Below, piece by piece: positions 10,884 through 24,175 of a stretch of 64,000 nucleotides of DNA. The translations under genes and the position numbers were made by a program. Origin of the DNA: Voacanga thouarsii (Eukaryota; Streptophyta; Magnoliopsida; Gentianales; Apocynaceae); NCBI GenBank assembly GCA_026120185.1, contig JANUWF010001729.1:1-64000 (forward strand), read 5' to 3'. Under the pieces are notes generated by a model, which worked only from the letters and a program-made list of their open reading frames with translations, was not told where the DNA came from and ran no database searches. Positions within the stretch are counted from its first letter, which is position 1; each line of letters begins with the position of its first letter.

Positions 10884-13492
10884 TGCATCAGGGATTCAAT
10901 TTCGATCATGCAAAAATAATTTATGCACAATTTAAAACCAAATTCATACAAAGAAATTACTCATATATAATTAAAAGGAATAAAAGAGAGAAAAAACTTC
11001 GTTACCTTAACTTTTAAATTTTTTCTTCATGCGTACGGAACCCTTCTGTAAACTTGTTCAAACATAAATCACAAAATCTCAAATTTAGGAATCTTATTGA
11101 TCCACACATGAAATTACTCAAGAACAGCTGCCAAAAATCTGCTCTAGCAGATTTGATTCGGTGACCAAGGGGTTTCTATTATGTTTCACGAAAAGAATGA
11201 AAACATGAGCGGTTTTCTGTGTTTTGTTTCAATGAAGAATAGTAGAAAAGTTTTGGTTTTGTGTTTTCCAGAAAGAAAAGCAACCATCCACCTATTTCTC
11301 AAAATCTACATTGTGGCGCACACGCGCGCACACACACATATATGTGTGTGTATGTGTGTGTTCCACCGCCACTTATGGGTTTGAATTTTCAAGAATTGTA
11401 ATTTGACCTCAACTAATTATAATACTTTATAATTAGTTCATAATAATTATTTCTTTTCATCAATTAACTTCATAATATTACAAAATAATATATGGAATAC
11501 CAATTTCTCAATTGTGAGTGACCTATTAGGTTTGGGCAAAATAGGCCAGTCACCCTTAAACTTTTACAAATTTTGATTTTCACCTTCGAACTTTAAAATG
11601 CTTGATTTTAACCCTCGAACTTTTAAAACACATAAAAAATAACCCTTTCAACAATAAAAACTCAAGTACAATACAAAAATCACTAAATTTTAATGCTCAT
11701 TCTCCCATTTTTTATTTCTAAAATATTATTTTTCAACTTTAATCTCACTCTTTTCTCTTCGAATTAGCTCTTCCATCAATTAAAAGTATTAAATGCTCAC
11801 AGAAGTTCATCACATAACTTCCACATGACCTATTTTATATGTATTTTCATTTACTCAACTCTTACAATGTAGCGTCATCCTTCTAATTCTTATAAAGTAA
11901 CTTCTATATATAACAGGAAAAAAAAACTACTACGACTTGTATGTCTCTCATTTCTCTTTTTAGATTTTTTTTTATATAATTCACTTCTACTTTCAAATTT
12001 ATTCTTCATTCTTGTAGAGATGTCAAGAAAATTACTATTCGTCAAGAATTGAATTGATTTTTTTTCTTCTTCTTCTTTATGTCTTAATTTTGTTTATTAA
12101 AGGGTAAAATATGTTATTTTTGTTATATGATTAGATTCGAAAAAAGTGCGAAAGAGTAATCTCAAGATTTTTGAGTCGCATAAAAGGTTTGAAATTAGAT
12201 ATTAAAATTGTTGTTGATAAATGAAGAAATTCAAAGAGAAGAGAGCGAGATTAAATTTAAAGAAAAATATTTTAGAAATTAAAAACAGGAGAATGAGAGC
12301 TAAAATTTAGTAATTTTGTATTGTACTTGAACTTTTATTGTTGAAAGGGCTATTTTTTAGGTGTTTTAAAAATTCGAGTGCTAAAATCACACATTTTAAA
12401 GTTCGAGAGTGACAATCAAAATTTATGAAAGTTCAAGGGTGGCTGACATATTTTGCCCATTAGGTTTTCAAGTTAATTGGTAGTTCATATGAATTAATTC
12501 TAATCACTATAGAATTAATAATCCTTGATAATTAGGATTAATTTAAAATTTCTAATTAGAATTAATTTATTAATTCTTCAATTAATAAATTCATATTTTA
12601 TAGGTCATGAGTAACATCTAGCAATGCTTTATGACCATCCAAAAGTCCAAAAAATTAAGTGGCTTGACATGAACAATTCAATAGCAAAATGTCAATACAA
12701 TAAACTCCTTTTATCATTCTATATCTCATTCATTTTGGAGTACAAAATTTGTGCCAACCCCCACTAGAAATAATTAATTCTAATCCGAATTTATTAGTAC
12801 TTATTCCAAGAATCCATTACTCAACATGTGTATCATTTGGAACTATTTCCAATATATAATCACATTGGCCAAGGACTTCTTGAGTAATGATTCTATACAA
12901 GTGGCCGTGAGATACAGCCTCTTACTATTATGAGTGATGAATCCTTTATTCATCATACAGGTGGTCCCGAGGAGACTCCAAAGATTAAAATCAAAGTACA
13001 ACACTTAGTAAATAAAATATCTTGGAGATCTCAACTCTAAGGTTGCTTGCACATTTGTTATAATGAGATTCAATCACTAACACTAAATAGTTATCCATAT
13101 GATTATCTCATAGTTAGGTTATCCAATGAATTTGTTTACTTAACAATCATTAACGTGTTAACTTTAAGTATCATAATACTCACGGATGTCAGAACCACCA
13201 ATTGATCTAAATAAAAAGTATAACACGTGCTAATCTTTGCGCATTAATGATGTCTTATTTCATTAACACAATTATTAGGGATAATTTATGCACAAGTACT
13301 ACATAATATAGTAGGAATCTCACATCATTATCTCTATCATAATTTCCTTAACACTATACTATATGCTTGGGACTTTATCTATCAATTTAACATGTATACG
13401 TGAAATGATTAATTAAATTAAAAGATAAATAATGCCTTTTTATTAACAATTGTGCTTATACAAATGATTGGCTCTAGAGCACAACTCTAATA
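10884..13492 (-). repeat. 3' LTR of element 2 (interrupted by a MITE)
   Basis: The segment is collinear with the solo LTR at 16,244-17,873 and the truncated 5' LTR at 24,941-26,120. On the minus strand it starts at TATTAGAGTTGTGC, next to a polypurine tract GTGGGAGAT, and ends near 10,884. Without the MITE and its duplicated target it is about 1.68 kb. The outer edge is uncertain by several bases because the terminal TG/CA is mutated. Confidence 0.8.
11534..12458 (+). mobile_element. MITE with long TIRs (copy 1), Mutator-like
   Basis: The element is 925 bp, begins GGGCAAAATA and ends with the exact inverse TATTTTGCCC. The terminal inverted repeats run for roughly 240 bp with mismatches (11,534-11,770 and 12,220-12,458). 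It is flanked by a perfect 9-bp target duplication ATTAGGTTT (11,525-11,533 and 12,459-12,467). Other LTR copies in the window show the uninterrupted target. No transposase frame is present. Nine-base duplications with long TIRs are typical of Mutator-like elements. Confidence 0.9.
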
Positions 13493-13493
13493 A

Positions 13494-13920
13494 TCTCCCA
13501 CTTACATTAGACTCAATCATTCATGTATCTAATATCAAATGAGTAAACATGACTATCATATTTTTTGGGGGATAATGCCTTTGTAAGCGGATCAACAATG
13601 TTCTGATCAGTGGGAACACTCTCTATCTTTACAGGGAACACTCTCTATCTTTACATCTTTTCTATCAATGTTTTCTCGAATCAAATGATAGTGCTTAAGT
13701 ACATGCTTGGATCATTGATGAGTCTATGGTTCCTTTGGTTGTGTAATGGCTCCATTGTTATCACAATATAAGGATATTGGATCAACAATGCTAGGTACTA
13801 CTCTTAATTCTATTATGAACTTCTTAGTCCAGACTGCCTCTTTTGCTGGTTTAGAAGCCACTATGTACTCAGCTTCAGTGGTTGAATTGGCAATTGTGTC
13901 TTGTTTGGAACTTTTCAACT
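13494..13920 (-). pseudogene. Copia RNase H fragment (element 2)
   Basis: Frame 13,918-13,724 shows the RNase H core of copia: NSTTEAEYIVASKPAKEAVW with the conserved glutamates, then LYCDNNGAITQPKEP with the catalytic aspartate. Downstream, other frames hold the C-terminal tail up to the polypurine tract. A 22-bp direct duplication (GGGAACACTCTCTATCTTTA and two more bases) sits at about 13,611-13,655. Confidence 0.85.
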
Positions 13921-13999
13921 AATTGCCCCACCGCCAAAAGTGAACACATAGCCAGATTGAGATTTGTAGTTTTCCTTATTAGATTGGAAACTGACATCA

Positions 14000-15240
14000 G
14001 TATAACCTTTGACTTGTAACTCACCTTCTCCTCTATATACCAATAATTCATCCTTAGTCCTTCTTAAGTACTTAAAGATATTCTTAACAACCACCCAATG
14101 AACTTCTCGAGATCTAATTGGTATCTGTTTGTCAAACTAAAAGCACATGATATATCAAGCTTAGTACATATCATAGCATACTTAATAAATCCAATTTTTG
14201 AAGTATATAATATCTTACTCATGTGATCCCTTTCATCTTATGTCTTATGACATATAGATTTTGAAAAGCTTACTCTATAGGTCATGGGTAAGAATCCCCT
14301 CTCGGATTGATCTATGCTAAACTTTTTTAATACTTTGTCTATCTATGTAGAGTGCGAAATACCATGCAACCATTTTGATCAATCTATCTCCATAGATCCT
14401 TGTTTCAAGAATATAAGTTTCTTCTTCAAGTTCTTTCATGGAGAACTTTTTAGATAACCAAATTTTGACTGATTGTAGAATAGAGACATCATTTCCTATG
14501 AGCAATATGTTATCTACATAAAGTAATAGAAAAAAAAAACTACACTCCCACTAACCTTCTTGTATACATGTGGTTCATGCATATTTTGTATGAAACCAAA
14601 TTCTTTGATTGTTTCATCAAAATGGAGTTGGAACTCCTAGAAGCTTGTTTAAGTTCATAAATAGACCTTTATAACTTGCACACTTTAGAGTGATCCTTGG
14701 ATATGAAACTCTCAAGTTGTGTCATGTATACTTCCTCAATCAAGTTTCCATTTAGGAAGGCTATTTTTACATCCATTTGTCAAATCTCATAATCATAATG
14801 AGTGGTAAGTGCTAGGAGTATCATAATAAAATTTAGTATTGCTACTGGTAAAAATGTTTCATCATAGTCAATACCTTATTGTTGACAATAACCGTTTACA
14901 ACCAGTCACACCTTATAAGTGATCACTTTACCATTCATGACGGTTTTCTTCTTGAAGATTCACTTGCACCGTATGGTTTTTCACCGTAGGGGTGGGTCAA
15001 CCAAAGATCAAATTTGATTTTCATACATAGAATCTATTTCTGACTTCACAACTTCAAGCCATTTGTCAGATTCTAATCTTTTTAGAGCTTCTTTATAAGT
15101 TGCAGGCTCATCCTCTTTAATGAGTAAATACATCATTATGGCCATTAATGAGAAATCCATATCTTTCAGGTACCACACATATCCTGCTTAACTTACGAGG
15201 TTCTTGTGTACTTAAAGGTTTGTCTATTTTGTCAATAAAC
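14000..15240 (-). pseudogene. Copia reverse transcriptase fragments (element 2)
   Basis: Frame 14,505-14,317 carries the block after YVDD: LIGNDVSILQSVKIWLSKKF, then MKELEEETYILETRIYGDR. Frame 15,425-15,117 gives the linker upstream of RT. Between them RT homology is spread over several frames with stops. The palm YVDD itself is disrupted around 14,520. The sequence tracks element 1 closely throughout. Confidence 0.8.
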
Positions 15241-15289
15241 TCTAGATCATCCAGTTCATTATTATTTGTTTGTTCTTTTTGAATTTCAC

Positions 15290-16243
15290 TAAATTCAATT
15301 TTTCTCACTATCTCCCTTAAGCATGAATTCCTTCTCAAAGAAAATAGCATGTTGATAAACAAACACTTTATTTTCAGAAGAGAGATAGAAACAATATTCA
15401 TAAATGTTTTTTGGATATCCAACAAAAAAATATTTGTCAGATTTATTTTGAAGTTTGTTTGACTTTGTTCTCTTCATATAAGTAGGACATCCCCAAATTC
15501 TCTAGTGGGTTAGTTTTGGTCTTTTACAAATAAATAGTTCAAATGGTAGAGTATCAACTATTTTTTATGGAACTCTGTTTAGAATATAAATAGCAATTTC
15601 CAGTGCATATCTCCAAAGCGATTTTGGTAGATCTGCAAAAGCCACCATGAATCGTACCATATCTAATAAAGTTTGATCCCTTTTTTTAGATACACTGTTA
15701 TGTTGAGGTGTATGTAGTGGAGTCCATCGAGATTATATCTTATTATCTCTAAGATAACTTTGAAACTCTTGACTTAAGTATTTACCTCCTCAATTGGATC
15801 TTCGAGTTTTAATATTTTTACCAAGTTGTTTCTCTACTTCATTCCTAAAGTCTTTAAACTTATCAAAGGCTTTAGATTTGTATTTCATTAAATACAAGTA
15901 TCCAAATCATGAATAATCATCGATAAAAGTTATGAAGTATTGATAACTTCATCTTGCTTGTAACGTCATTAGTCTGCATACATTAGTATCTATTAGTTCG
16001 AATATTGCTTAGCTCAATCCACTTTCTTAGAAAAAGAAGTTTTAGTCATTTTTCTAAGTAAGCAAAATCCATAAGTTTCCTATAATTCAAAACCAAATGA
16101 GCCTAAGTCACCATATTTGTGTAACTTAAAAAATGCGATTATCATTTACATGGCCTAAACAACAATACCATAAGTAAGATGGGTTCGTGTTATAATTTCT
16201 TTGCTTCTTATTGTTTATATTGAGAACTTGATTTCTATATCTA
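15290..16243 (-). pseudogene. Copia integrase fragments (element 2)
   Basis: Frame 15,477-15,295 holds the integrase C-terminal block: NKSDKYFFVGYPKNIYEY, then CFYLSSENKVFVYQHAIFFE. Core and zinc-binding sequence continues upstream to 16,243 in broken frames that match element 1 at 4.2-4.8 kb. It is cut at 16,243/16,244 by a solo LTR. Confidence 0.8.
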
Positions 16244-17873
16244 TGTTAGATTTCAATAATGCTACATCAAATATATGCGCAACAAAAATTAAAACGAAAT
16301 CCACTCAAAGAAATCACTTGTATGTAATTAAAGGGGTCAAGAAAGAAAAGAAAAATTTGTTACCTAAAAAATGTAGCTTTTAAAATTTTTCTTTACGCAT
16401 GAAACCCTTCTATGAATTGTTTGAGTCATGAACCACCAAATTTCTCTAATATTGATCTACACAAGGATATATTCAAGAACCACCAAAAATTTTTTGCTAA
16501 AAAAATTTATTGGCGGCTAGGATTAATAATTTTGAGAAGATAAACAAGAAAAGCTTTCTTTTGATTTTTTTTTCTCAAAGGCGGCGGTTATTATTTTCCA
16601 TACAAAAGGAAAAATAGCTTCTATATCTATATACCCTTTTGCCACTGAATATATATGTCTTTTGTGAAACTAATAATCACTACCACAATGGAAACAAAAT
16701 ATGAAGCTTTTCTTAACGTCATGGGCTTGGGTTTTTGATGTCACAATTAGGCTCATAAGGTCTTATTAATTGCAAATTGACCATAAAGATTATAACTACT
16801 TTATAATTCACCCATATAATCATTTCTTCTCACAAATTAACTCCATGATATTATCATATAATATCTTAGTACCAATTCCTTTATTGTGTGTGACCTATTA
16901 GGTTTTCTAGTCAATTGGTTGCTAAAATGAATTAATTTTATCATAATAGAATTATAATTAATTTATTAATTCTCTATTTAATAAATTCATATTTAGCTTA
17001 TCAAGAACAACATCTAGCAATGCATCGTGACCACCTAAAAATCTAGATAGTTAAATAGTTTGACAGGAACCTTTCAATAGCAAAATATTAGTGCAGTAAA
17101 TTTTTTTTACCATACAATATCTCATTTAGTTTAAAGTACAAAATTATTGCCAACTCCCTCTAGAATATTAATTAATTCTGACCCAAATAATTTAGTATTT
17201 GTTCCCAGAATTCATTACCCAACATGTGTATCAATTGGAACTATTTTCAACAAATAGTTGCATTGGCTAAGGACTTCTCGAGTAATGATTCCTACAAGTG
17301 GTCGTGAGATATAAGCTCAATTACTTTCGTTTCCTTTAGGTTGTACCCAATATTCATCCTATAGGTGGCCTTTTAGGGAATCAAAAGTTTCGAATTAGTA
17401 AACAAAGTACCTTAGAGATCTCAAGTCTAAGGATACTTGCACATTCACTATAATGAGATTTTACCATTGTCACTAAATAGTTTTCTGTGCGATTATCTCA
17501 TAGTTAGGTTATCCAATGAAGTTGTTTAAATAATAAGTATTCACATGTTAATCATGAATTTCATAATACTTACGGATGTGAGAACCTCTGCTTGAACTAA
17601 TCAAGGAATATAGCATGTGTTAGTCTTTGCGCAATAATGATGTCCTATCTCATTAATGCTATGACTAGGATAATTTAAGCAGAAACACAATCCAGTATAG
17701 TAGGAATCTCACATCATGATTTTCTTAATATAGTGTTATATTTGAGACTTTATCTAACAGTTACATACACATGAAGTATAAATAAAATAAACTGATAAGA
17801 AAAGAATATATTTATTATATAAATGTGTTATATGCAATATATAAGCGATTACCTTTGGGGCATAACACTGACA
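16244..17873 (-). mobile_element. Solo LTR of the element 2 family, nested in element 2
   Basis: On the plus strand it runs from TGTTAGATTT to GCATAACACTGACA (1,630 bp). It is collinear with the LTR at 10,884-13,492 minus the MITE. The flanks ATCTA (16,239-16,243) and ATGTA (17,874-17,878) look like a 5-bp target duplication with one change. The interrupted copia sequence, seen uninterrupted in element 1 near 4,850-4,880, resumes directly on either side. The lack of internal sequence means LTR-LTR recombination removed a younger family member. Confidence 0.82.
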
Positions 17874-19095
17874 ATGTAGAACATAAAAACCATTTATTAA
17901 AGTTGCAGTACTATAGTGGATATCATTTAATGAAAAAGAACAACTTTTATTCTTAAAATTTAAATGAATTCCAAGTAAATCTAAACAAGCAATTGAGATA
18001 ATATTTTTGAGTAAAATTGGTACATAATAATATTTTTCTAGTTTTAGAATCAATCCAAAGGCAAGTGTAGATAATAATTCCCCACAATAAGTGTAGTAAC
18101 CTTTGCTCTATTTGCAGTTCGTTGGTTCACATAACTTTTTTCAAACTTTCTACTGCTCTTTAGTTCATGCAAATTATTGTACAAATGAAATCCCCATCTG
18201 ATATCTAATATCCATATCTTATTATTAAAGAATTATTAATCTCAATCATAAACATAGCTAGAGTAGAAGTCGAAGTGCCTGCAAGCTTCCCCTTCGCCTT
18301 CCTTTCCTTGACGGTTTCTAAGTAGTTTTTGCAGTTGCATCTCCAATGGTCCACCTTCTCATAATAATGACATAGATCTTTGGTTTATATCTCATTCTTC
18401 TTCACACCACCATTGAGCTTAGTTAGATTTTTCCTCTTCTGCTTAAGAACTTTCTTCTCAGGAGTAGAATAATTCACCCACATAACTACATTATTTTCCT
18501 TCTTCATGGAGGACTTAGCTATCTTGAGAAGGTTGATCAACAAAGGTAACGGGGTCTCAATCATGTTCATCTGGTACTTAATCACAAATTATGAAAAACT
18601 ACATTGTAAAGATTGTAGAATTAAGTCAACACTTAATTCATGATCCATCACAAAATCGAGAGATCCAAGCTTCTTGATTAAGCCCAATGTTTTTAGCTCA
18701 TGTATTGTTACTGAAGCACCCTCTACTATCTTAGAGAGGAATAACTGTTTAGAGATCTCATATCTCTCTATTCTTGCTTATTCGTAAAACAACTTCCTCA
18801 GAGGGAAGATGATAGAGTAAGTATCCATATGCTCATGCTGCTTTTGTAGCTTAGAGTTCATTGATGCCGACATGATACAAGATATTGTGTCACTATCCTT
18901 CTTGTACTTCTTGTGAACTTCATGCTCATCAACAGGAGCATTTATGGCTGGATGTGGAGGAATAGGAGTATCTAACACGTAGAGTAATTTTTTTAACTTA
19001 TGAATAATTCTCAAGTTTCTATACCAGTACAAGAAATTGGTCTCGATAAGTTTGTTTGTTTCCAATATACTACATAAGTTCAAATTAGTTGACAT
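17874..19095 (-). pseudogene. Copia gag and protease fragments (element 2)
   Basis: Gag starts at 19,095 (MSTNLNLCSILETNKLIETN) and reads in frame to 18,778, with YWYRNLRIIHKLKKLLYVLD and KQHEHMDT blocks. The zinc knuckle near 18,370-18,330 reads CHYYEKVDHWRCNC, so the second cysteine is tyrosine. Frame 18,053 onward gives the protease C-terminal half (YYYVPILLKNIISIACLDLL), which runs into the inserted solo LTR at 17,873. Stops and frame changes separate the parts. Confidence 0.85.
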
Positions 19096-19615
19096 GATAC
19101 AAATGACGTAGATAAAAGATAAGAAACATTAGACAATGTGTATGCACATCACATGCATTTAATTAGGTCTTCAATTAAACACGTATTTATTCCAATATTT
19201 TACTCAAATTAATAGCCCCCACTATTAATTCGAAAAAGTTCGTTGGAAGTTTTTCTAGTGGACCGGTATCCAAATTTCTTAAGAATGACCTTAGGTGTGT
19301 CCAACAAACTACTCTTAAGTTCAATGGTAGGTATCCAATACCAATTACATCAAATGTAACTATCGGATCATTAGACAATTAACATATTTTAATCTAAAAG
19401 TATTTAGTGGTACCTCAACTCAGCTTCTAATATTTTTTATGCTTGGGTGTGCCCAATCAAAATAAAGATATTAGTTAAATCCAACTCATTAATCTGGAAT
19501 TAAATTCTATAGCTTGAACATGCTTGATGTTGAGTGGGCTTTGGTTTGCCCAACGACCTATTCTAGAAAAAAAAAAAAATCGTTCTTACTATATTAATGG
19601 AAGGCTTTAAATTTA

Positions 19616-20541
19616 GGGCAAAATATGTCAGCCACCTTTGAACTTTCACAAATTTTGATTTTCACCCTCGAACTTTAAAATGTGTGATTTTATCACTCGA
19701 ACTTTTAAGACATCTAAAAAATAGCCCTTTCAACAATAAAAGCTCAAGTACAATATCAAATCACTAAATTTTTGCTCTCATTCTTTCATTTTTAATTTCT
19801 AAAATATTATTCTTCAATTTTAATCTCACTCTTTTCTCTTCAAATTTCTTCATTTATCAACAACAATTTTAAGATCTAATTTCAAACCTTTTCTGCGACT
19901 CAATAATCTTGAGATTACTCTTTCGCACTTTTTCGAATCTAACCATATAACAAAAATAACATATTTACCCTTTAATAAAAAAAAATTAAGATATAAAGAT
20001 AAAGAAGGAAAAAAAAACCGATTCAGTTCTTGACGAATAGTAATTTTTTTGGCATCTCTACAAGAAGGAAGAATAAATTTGAAAGTAGAAGTGAATTATC
20101 AAAAAAAAAATCTAAAAAGAGAAGTGAGAGACACGCAAGTCACAGTAGTTTTTTTTTCTTCTGTTATATATAGAAGTTACTTTATAAGAATTAGAAGGAT
20201 GATACCACATTGTGAGAGTTGAGTAAATAAAAATACATATAAAATAGGTCTTGTGGAAGTCATGTGATGAACTTCTGTGAGTACTTAATAGTTTTAATTG
20301 ATGAAAGAGTTAATTCGAAGAGAAGAGAGCGAGATTAAAGTTGAAGAATAATATTTTAGAAATAAAAAATGGGAGAATGAGCACTAAAATCTAGTGATTT
20401 TGTATTGTACTTGAGTTTTTATTGTTGAAAGGGCTATTTTTATGTGTTTTAAAAGTTTGAGGGCTAAAATCAAGCATTTTAAAGTTCGAGGGTGAAAATC
20501 AAAATTTATGAAAGTTTAAGGGTAGCTGACCTATTTTTCCC
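19616..20541 (-). mobile_element. MITE with long TIRs (copy 2), same family as copy 1
   Basis: The element is 926 bp. It begins GGGCAAAATATG, ends CTATTTTTCCC, and is flanked by a perfect 9-bp target duplication TTAAATTTA (19,607-19,615 and 20,542-20,550). Its internal sequence matches copy 1 in the reverse orientation; for instance the block around 19,880-20,070 is the complement of 12,010-12,200. No transposase is encoded. The two copies define the family ends and TSD length independently. Confidence 0.92.
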
Positions 20542-21012
20542 TTAAATTTAATATAATTTGAGGGATTTAATTATTTGATTAGTGGTCTTATTATTTGGCA
20601 TGCACAATATCAACATTTTGACACAATTGTAATGGACTCAATTATATGGCTTGGTTATGGACATTTCTAGATTAATTTCTTTGAGTCAAGTAGGAAATTA
20701 ATTTTGGTCAAACCTATGTGTTCATGCATGTTTTGAGAAGAAAGTCTTACCATCTTCTCACATTGTCCTTGGTCGCTATATCTATAAGCTTATACAATTA
20801 ATTTTTATTCATATCTAACCTGTGTAATCTAATTATATAAATTCATAATGAAGAAATCTCAAGTTATATTCAATAGGAATTAATTGAGAAGAGAAATTAT
20901 AAGAGAATTATAGAGAAAGAAAAGACACATGTGCTCTATTTATTTAAAACAAAATGATAAATATGCATGACACAAAATTAATTAATCAAAATTAATTGGT
21001 CTAAGTCCATAA

Positions 21013-24000
21013 TGTAGCACCCCATATTTCCAAGGCATAGTGGGCTGTAACTTTATGGGATGTTGCCCTGTTTGATTGCTCAGACAATGGGTCTTTATAA
21101 CAAACGTCACTCAATAAGCAATGAAATTTTTCCCAAAATAGAAAAGTACACTGAATCTGTCTTCTAATACATACACTCAAGGGTATAATAGATCTTAGAT
21201 GTAGCATTTGCCTCTGGGAGTCCATCGCACTTTGCTGCGCCTCTAATCCTAAATATTTTTAAAAAAGATAACACGTGTAAGCGTAAGGCTCAGTGAATCC
21301 CGTGTGTGCTAGTGTTTTTCTACTGAAAGTAATTCATGAAAAGTAATCTCAACATAGATAAACTAGTCTAGAAATTCTCGTGTGAAAACATTTTAAAACA
21401 AGTATTCAAGTAGTTCGAGTGAAAACGTGTTGATTCAAGTATTTTAGTGTTCATAATGAAAACATGCTGATTCAGGTATTCAAGAATTCAAGTATAAAAT
21501 ACTCTTATTCAAGTATTCATGTATTCGAGTATTCAGGTATTCAAATATAGTTAGTGCTTATGCCAAGTATTCAAGTTAGTGCTTACACCAAGTAATTATG
21601 TTAGTGCTTACACCAAGTATTGTGCTTACGCCAAGTAGTATGCATGCACCAAGTATTCAAGTTAGTGCATACGCCAAGTATTCAAGTTAGTGCGTATGCT
21701 AAGTCTTTAGGTATTCAAGCATTGTTAGTCATGTATTGGATTCAAGAATTGTCATGTTTAAAATTCAAGATTCATGATATTCTGAAGAATTCAAGATTCA
21801 TAAGATTCATCATATTTCCAAATCTATGTAGAAAATCTCGCACTTGAGTATATCAGGAAGGAGTTTTCATATCAGGAAAAAACACACTTTACCAAAACTA
21901 GGATTTGATAATCAAAAAGATCGCACGAGATATTTCATATTCAAAATGTTCAAGAAATCAAATTCTTGATAATGCTTTCAAACTCAAGTGTAGCATCCAT
22001 CTCATAATATATTAGGAAAGCATTAACTATTAACTATATCTGGAAAGTACATGATCATTTCAGAAAAACATTTAGCTAAGCGGAATTTAAAAGATTTGGG
22101 ACTCACCTTGTGTGTTATCGCTTAGTTGTATAAATAGTCCTCAATTTTGTCATGAAGTCTTTAAGATAAACAACCTACATTAAAATCATTCCATAACTCA
22201 TTTAGCATCTATGGTTCACCGTTAACAGATGTCGCTAACAAAGTGTGTTCACAAGGAATCTTACTACTTTCCTTGTTCCTCCCATTCTCATAGAAATGTA
22301 TTACTTGAGCTAATCCAACTTACATATATCCATTTCCTATTTCTTCATCCAACACATACATATATAAGACTTTTCATAAATCCTTCTTAAATCACTTATT
22401 CATGCATGAACATTAACAAAAATAATACATGAGTTCATCATCTTTAAAATTCTGCATTTCTTGCACCTTGGCACCATTGCTTGTTTATATCATAACTTTT
22501 GATTCACAAGTCCAATTAATGTCAAACTAGTTCCAAAATGTCCCCAAAACATTTATTTATGATTTAAAACTCATGGAATACCAATTTCCTTTGCCATTTG
22601 TTTCAGTTTTAATCATAAACCTCCAGCTTCTTCATCCTGTCACTGAACTGGCAGCCCTTGGTATTTAAACTGTAACTTTCTATTTACAAGTCCAAATCAT
22701 GTCAAATTGGTCTTAAAATGACCCTAAGACATTTAGCTACAAGTTTAAGATCATTGTGTTCCACAATAATTGACCATTTCATTCAGTTTAACAGTTCTTC
22801 AAGTCTGCTCGGAAATTATAAAAACAGAATTTCTGTTTGTTCCTTTTTCTTAATACTAGTAATTCTCTCTCTCTTTTTTTTTTAATACAACATGCATGCT
22901 TTCTAATCATTTTAATACTTTGTTTCTCATCTAAACATCACATAATCCTCTGATTTTCAGACATAAGCAACTCAGTACTTTCACTTTTAAACAACACAAA
23001 ATCAGTAGCCATAATATTTCATTTTCTTCAACAATTAAACCATTTGCTATCTTATTTCTTTCTTCCATCTTTGCAGCCATGAAAAACCATTCAAACCACC
23101 ATCGAAACACCTTTATCCACCATATGAAAAATTGTATATAGCCCTCCAAGTCAACCAGCACACACAACACACACAACAGCCCCAAAACATAGCATTTTCC
23201 AAGTATTTTTCATAGTTCTCATGAATTTCCCAATAAAATTAATACCAAAATAATCCTCACAACTTAATCTACAACTTTAATTCAAGGAGTATGATGTTTT
23301 ACTTTGTGTATAGAGATTTACAAGTTTGCAAATGCCCAAATTTCTTCCTTTTCTCCTTCTCTTTTTTCTTCTTGGAATCTCTCTCTCTTTCCCTTTTTCT
23401 TCCTATTTTTCTCTAGCTTTTCTTCCCTTTTCTTTCTCTCTTCTTTCTCTATTCCTTGTGGACAAATTTGTTGCTAAAATTCAGCTCCTCCACCGCCATT
23501 CTTGGTCAAGAATGATGACCAATTCATTAAATGCTATGGTGGCTATTGTGGGCTATCCTTACAAGTGGCACTTCTCATTCGCCACCATTTTTCTTTAATT
23601 ATTTTCCTCCAAAAAATTATTCAATAAACTTTATGAAATAACCAAGCACCATTTGACACTTGTTTTCATCCACCAATCATATTCAACTATTTGTTTCAAT
23701 TTCGATTGCATTTTAGAATTTTTTTTCAGAAAATAACTATAATTTCGATCCGTATCAGGAAAATATTTTATTCCACCAATATAATCTGTGAATTTTACTG
23801 AATTCAATGGTAGGGATCAAAATTTTCAATTCTTTCTCAATCCTCTTCAATTTATGGTCAAAATCCCATTCACGGTCAAAATTATGATAATACCTTGAAA
23901 ATTCAAATTATACCAAAATGTTCGTCTCATCGCATTGATCAACTTTTGTTCTGGGCTAATATCTAAATTCTCACTCTATACAAAGTAGTCACCCATTGAA

Positions 24001-24175
24001 GTACAAAAGTGCAGGTAGAACAATTTTAAAATTCCAATAATTCCCCTAAATATTTTTATTGCACCAAAACATTCATCTCATTATACTTGATCATTTCTTG
24101 TTACGGTCATTTATACAAATTCTTATTCTATACAAAATAGTAGCTAATTAAAGTACAAAAGTGGGGATTATTACA
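21013..24175. mobile_element. Large solo LTR (3.16 kb) with 5-bp TSD
   Basis: The segment starts TGTAGCACCCC and ends GGGGATTATTACA, an imperfect inverted terminal pair with TG and CA ends. It is flanked by a perfect 5-bp duplication CATAA (21,008-21,012 and 24,176-24,180). Removing it rejoins the leader of element 2. The left part has a minisatellite. No gag or pol is present; the open frame at 23,326-23,598 has no recognisable domain. Parts are similar, in inverted orientation, to the solo LTR at 47,693-50,224, so the two belong to related LTR families. The superfamily is unknown. The tandem duplication starts inside it at 22,178. Confidence 0.8.
21380..21735 (+). repeat. Minisatellite with 'gtattcaagttagtgc' units
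   Basis: Units of about 20-32 bases built from GTATTCAAG and TTAGTGCTTACGCCAA repeat imperfectly across this stretch within the large solo LTR. Copies are irregular in length. The repeat lies outside the tandemly duplicated 10-kb segment, so it occurs once here. Confidence 0.7.

Noticed and set aside
23326..23598. 90-codon open frame with a hydrophobic, leucine-rich start, also at 33,384-33,656
   Set aside because: It lies inside the large solo LTR, is driven by a CT-rich tract, has no domain, and the second copy is simply part of the 10-kb duplication.
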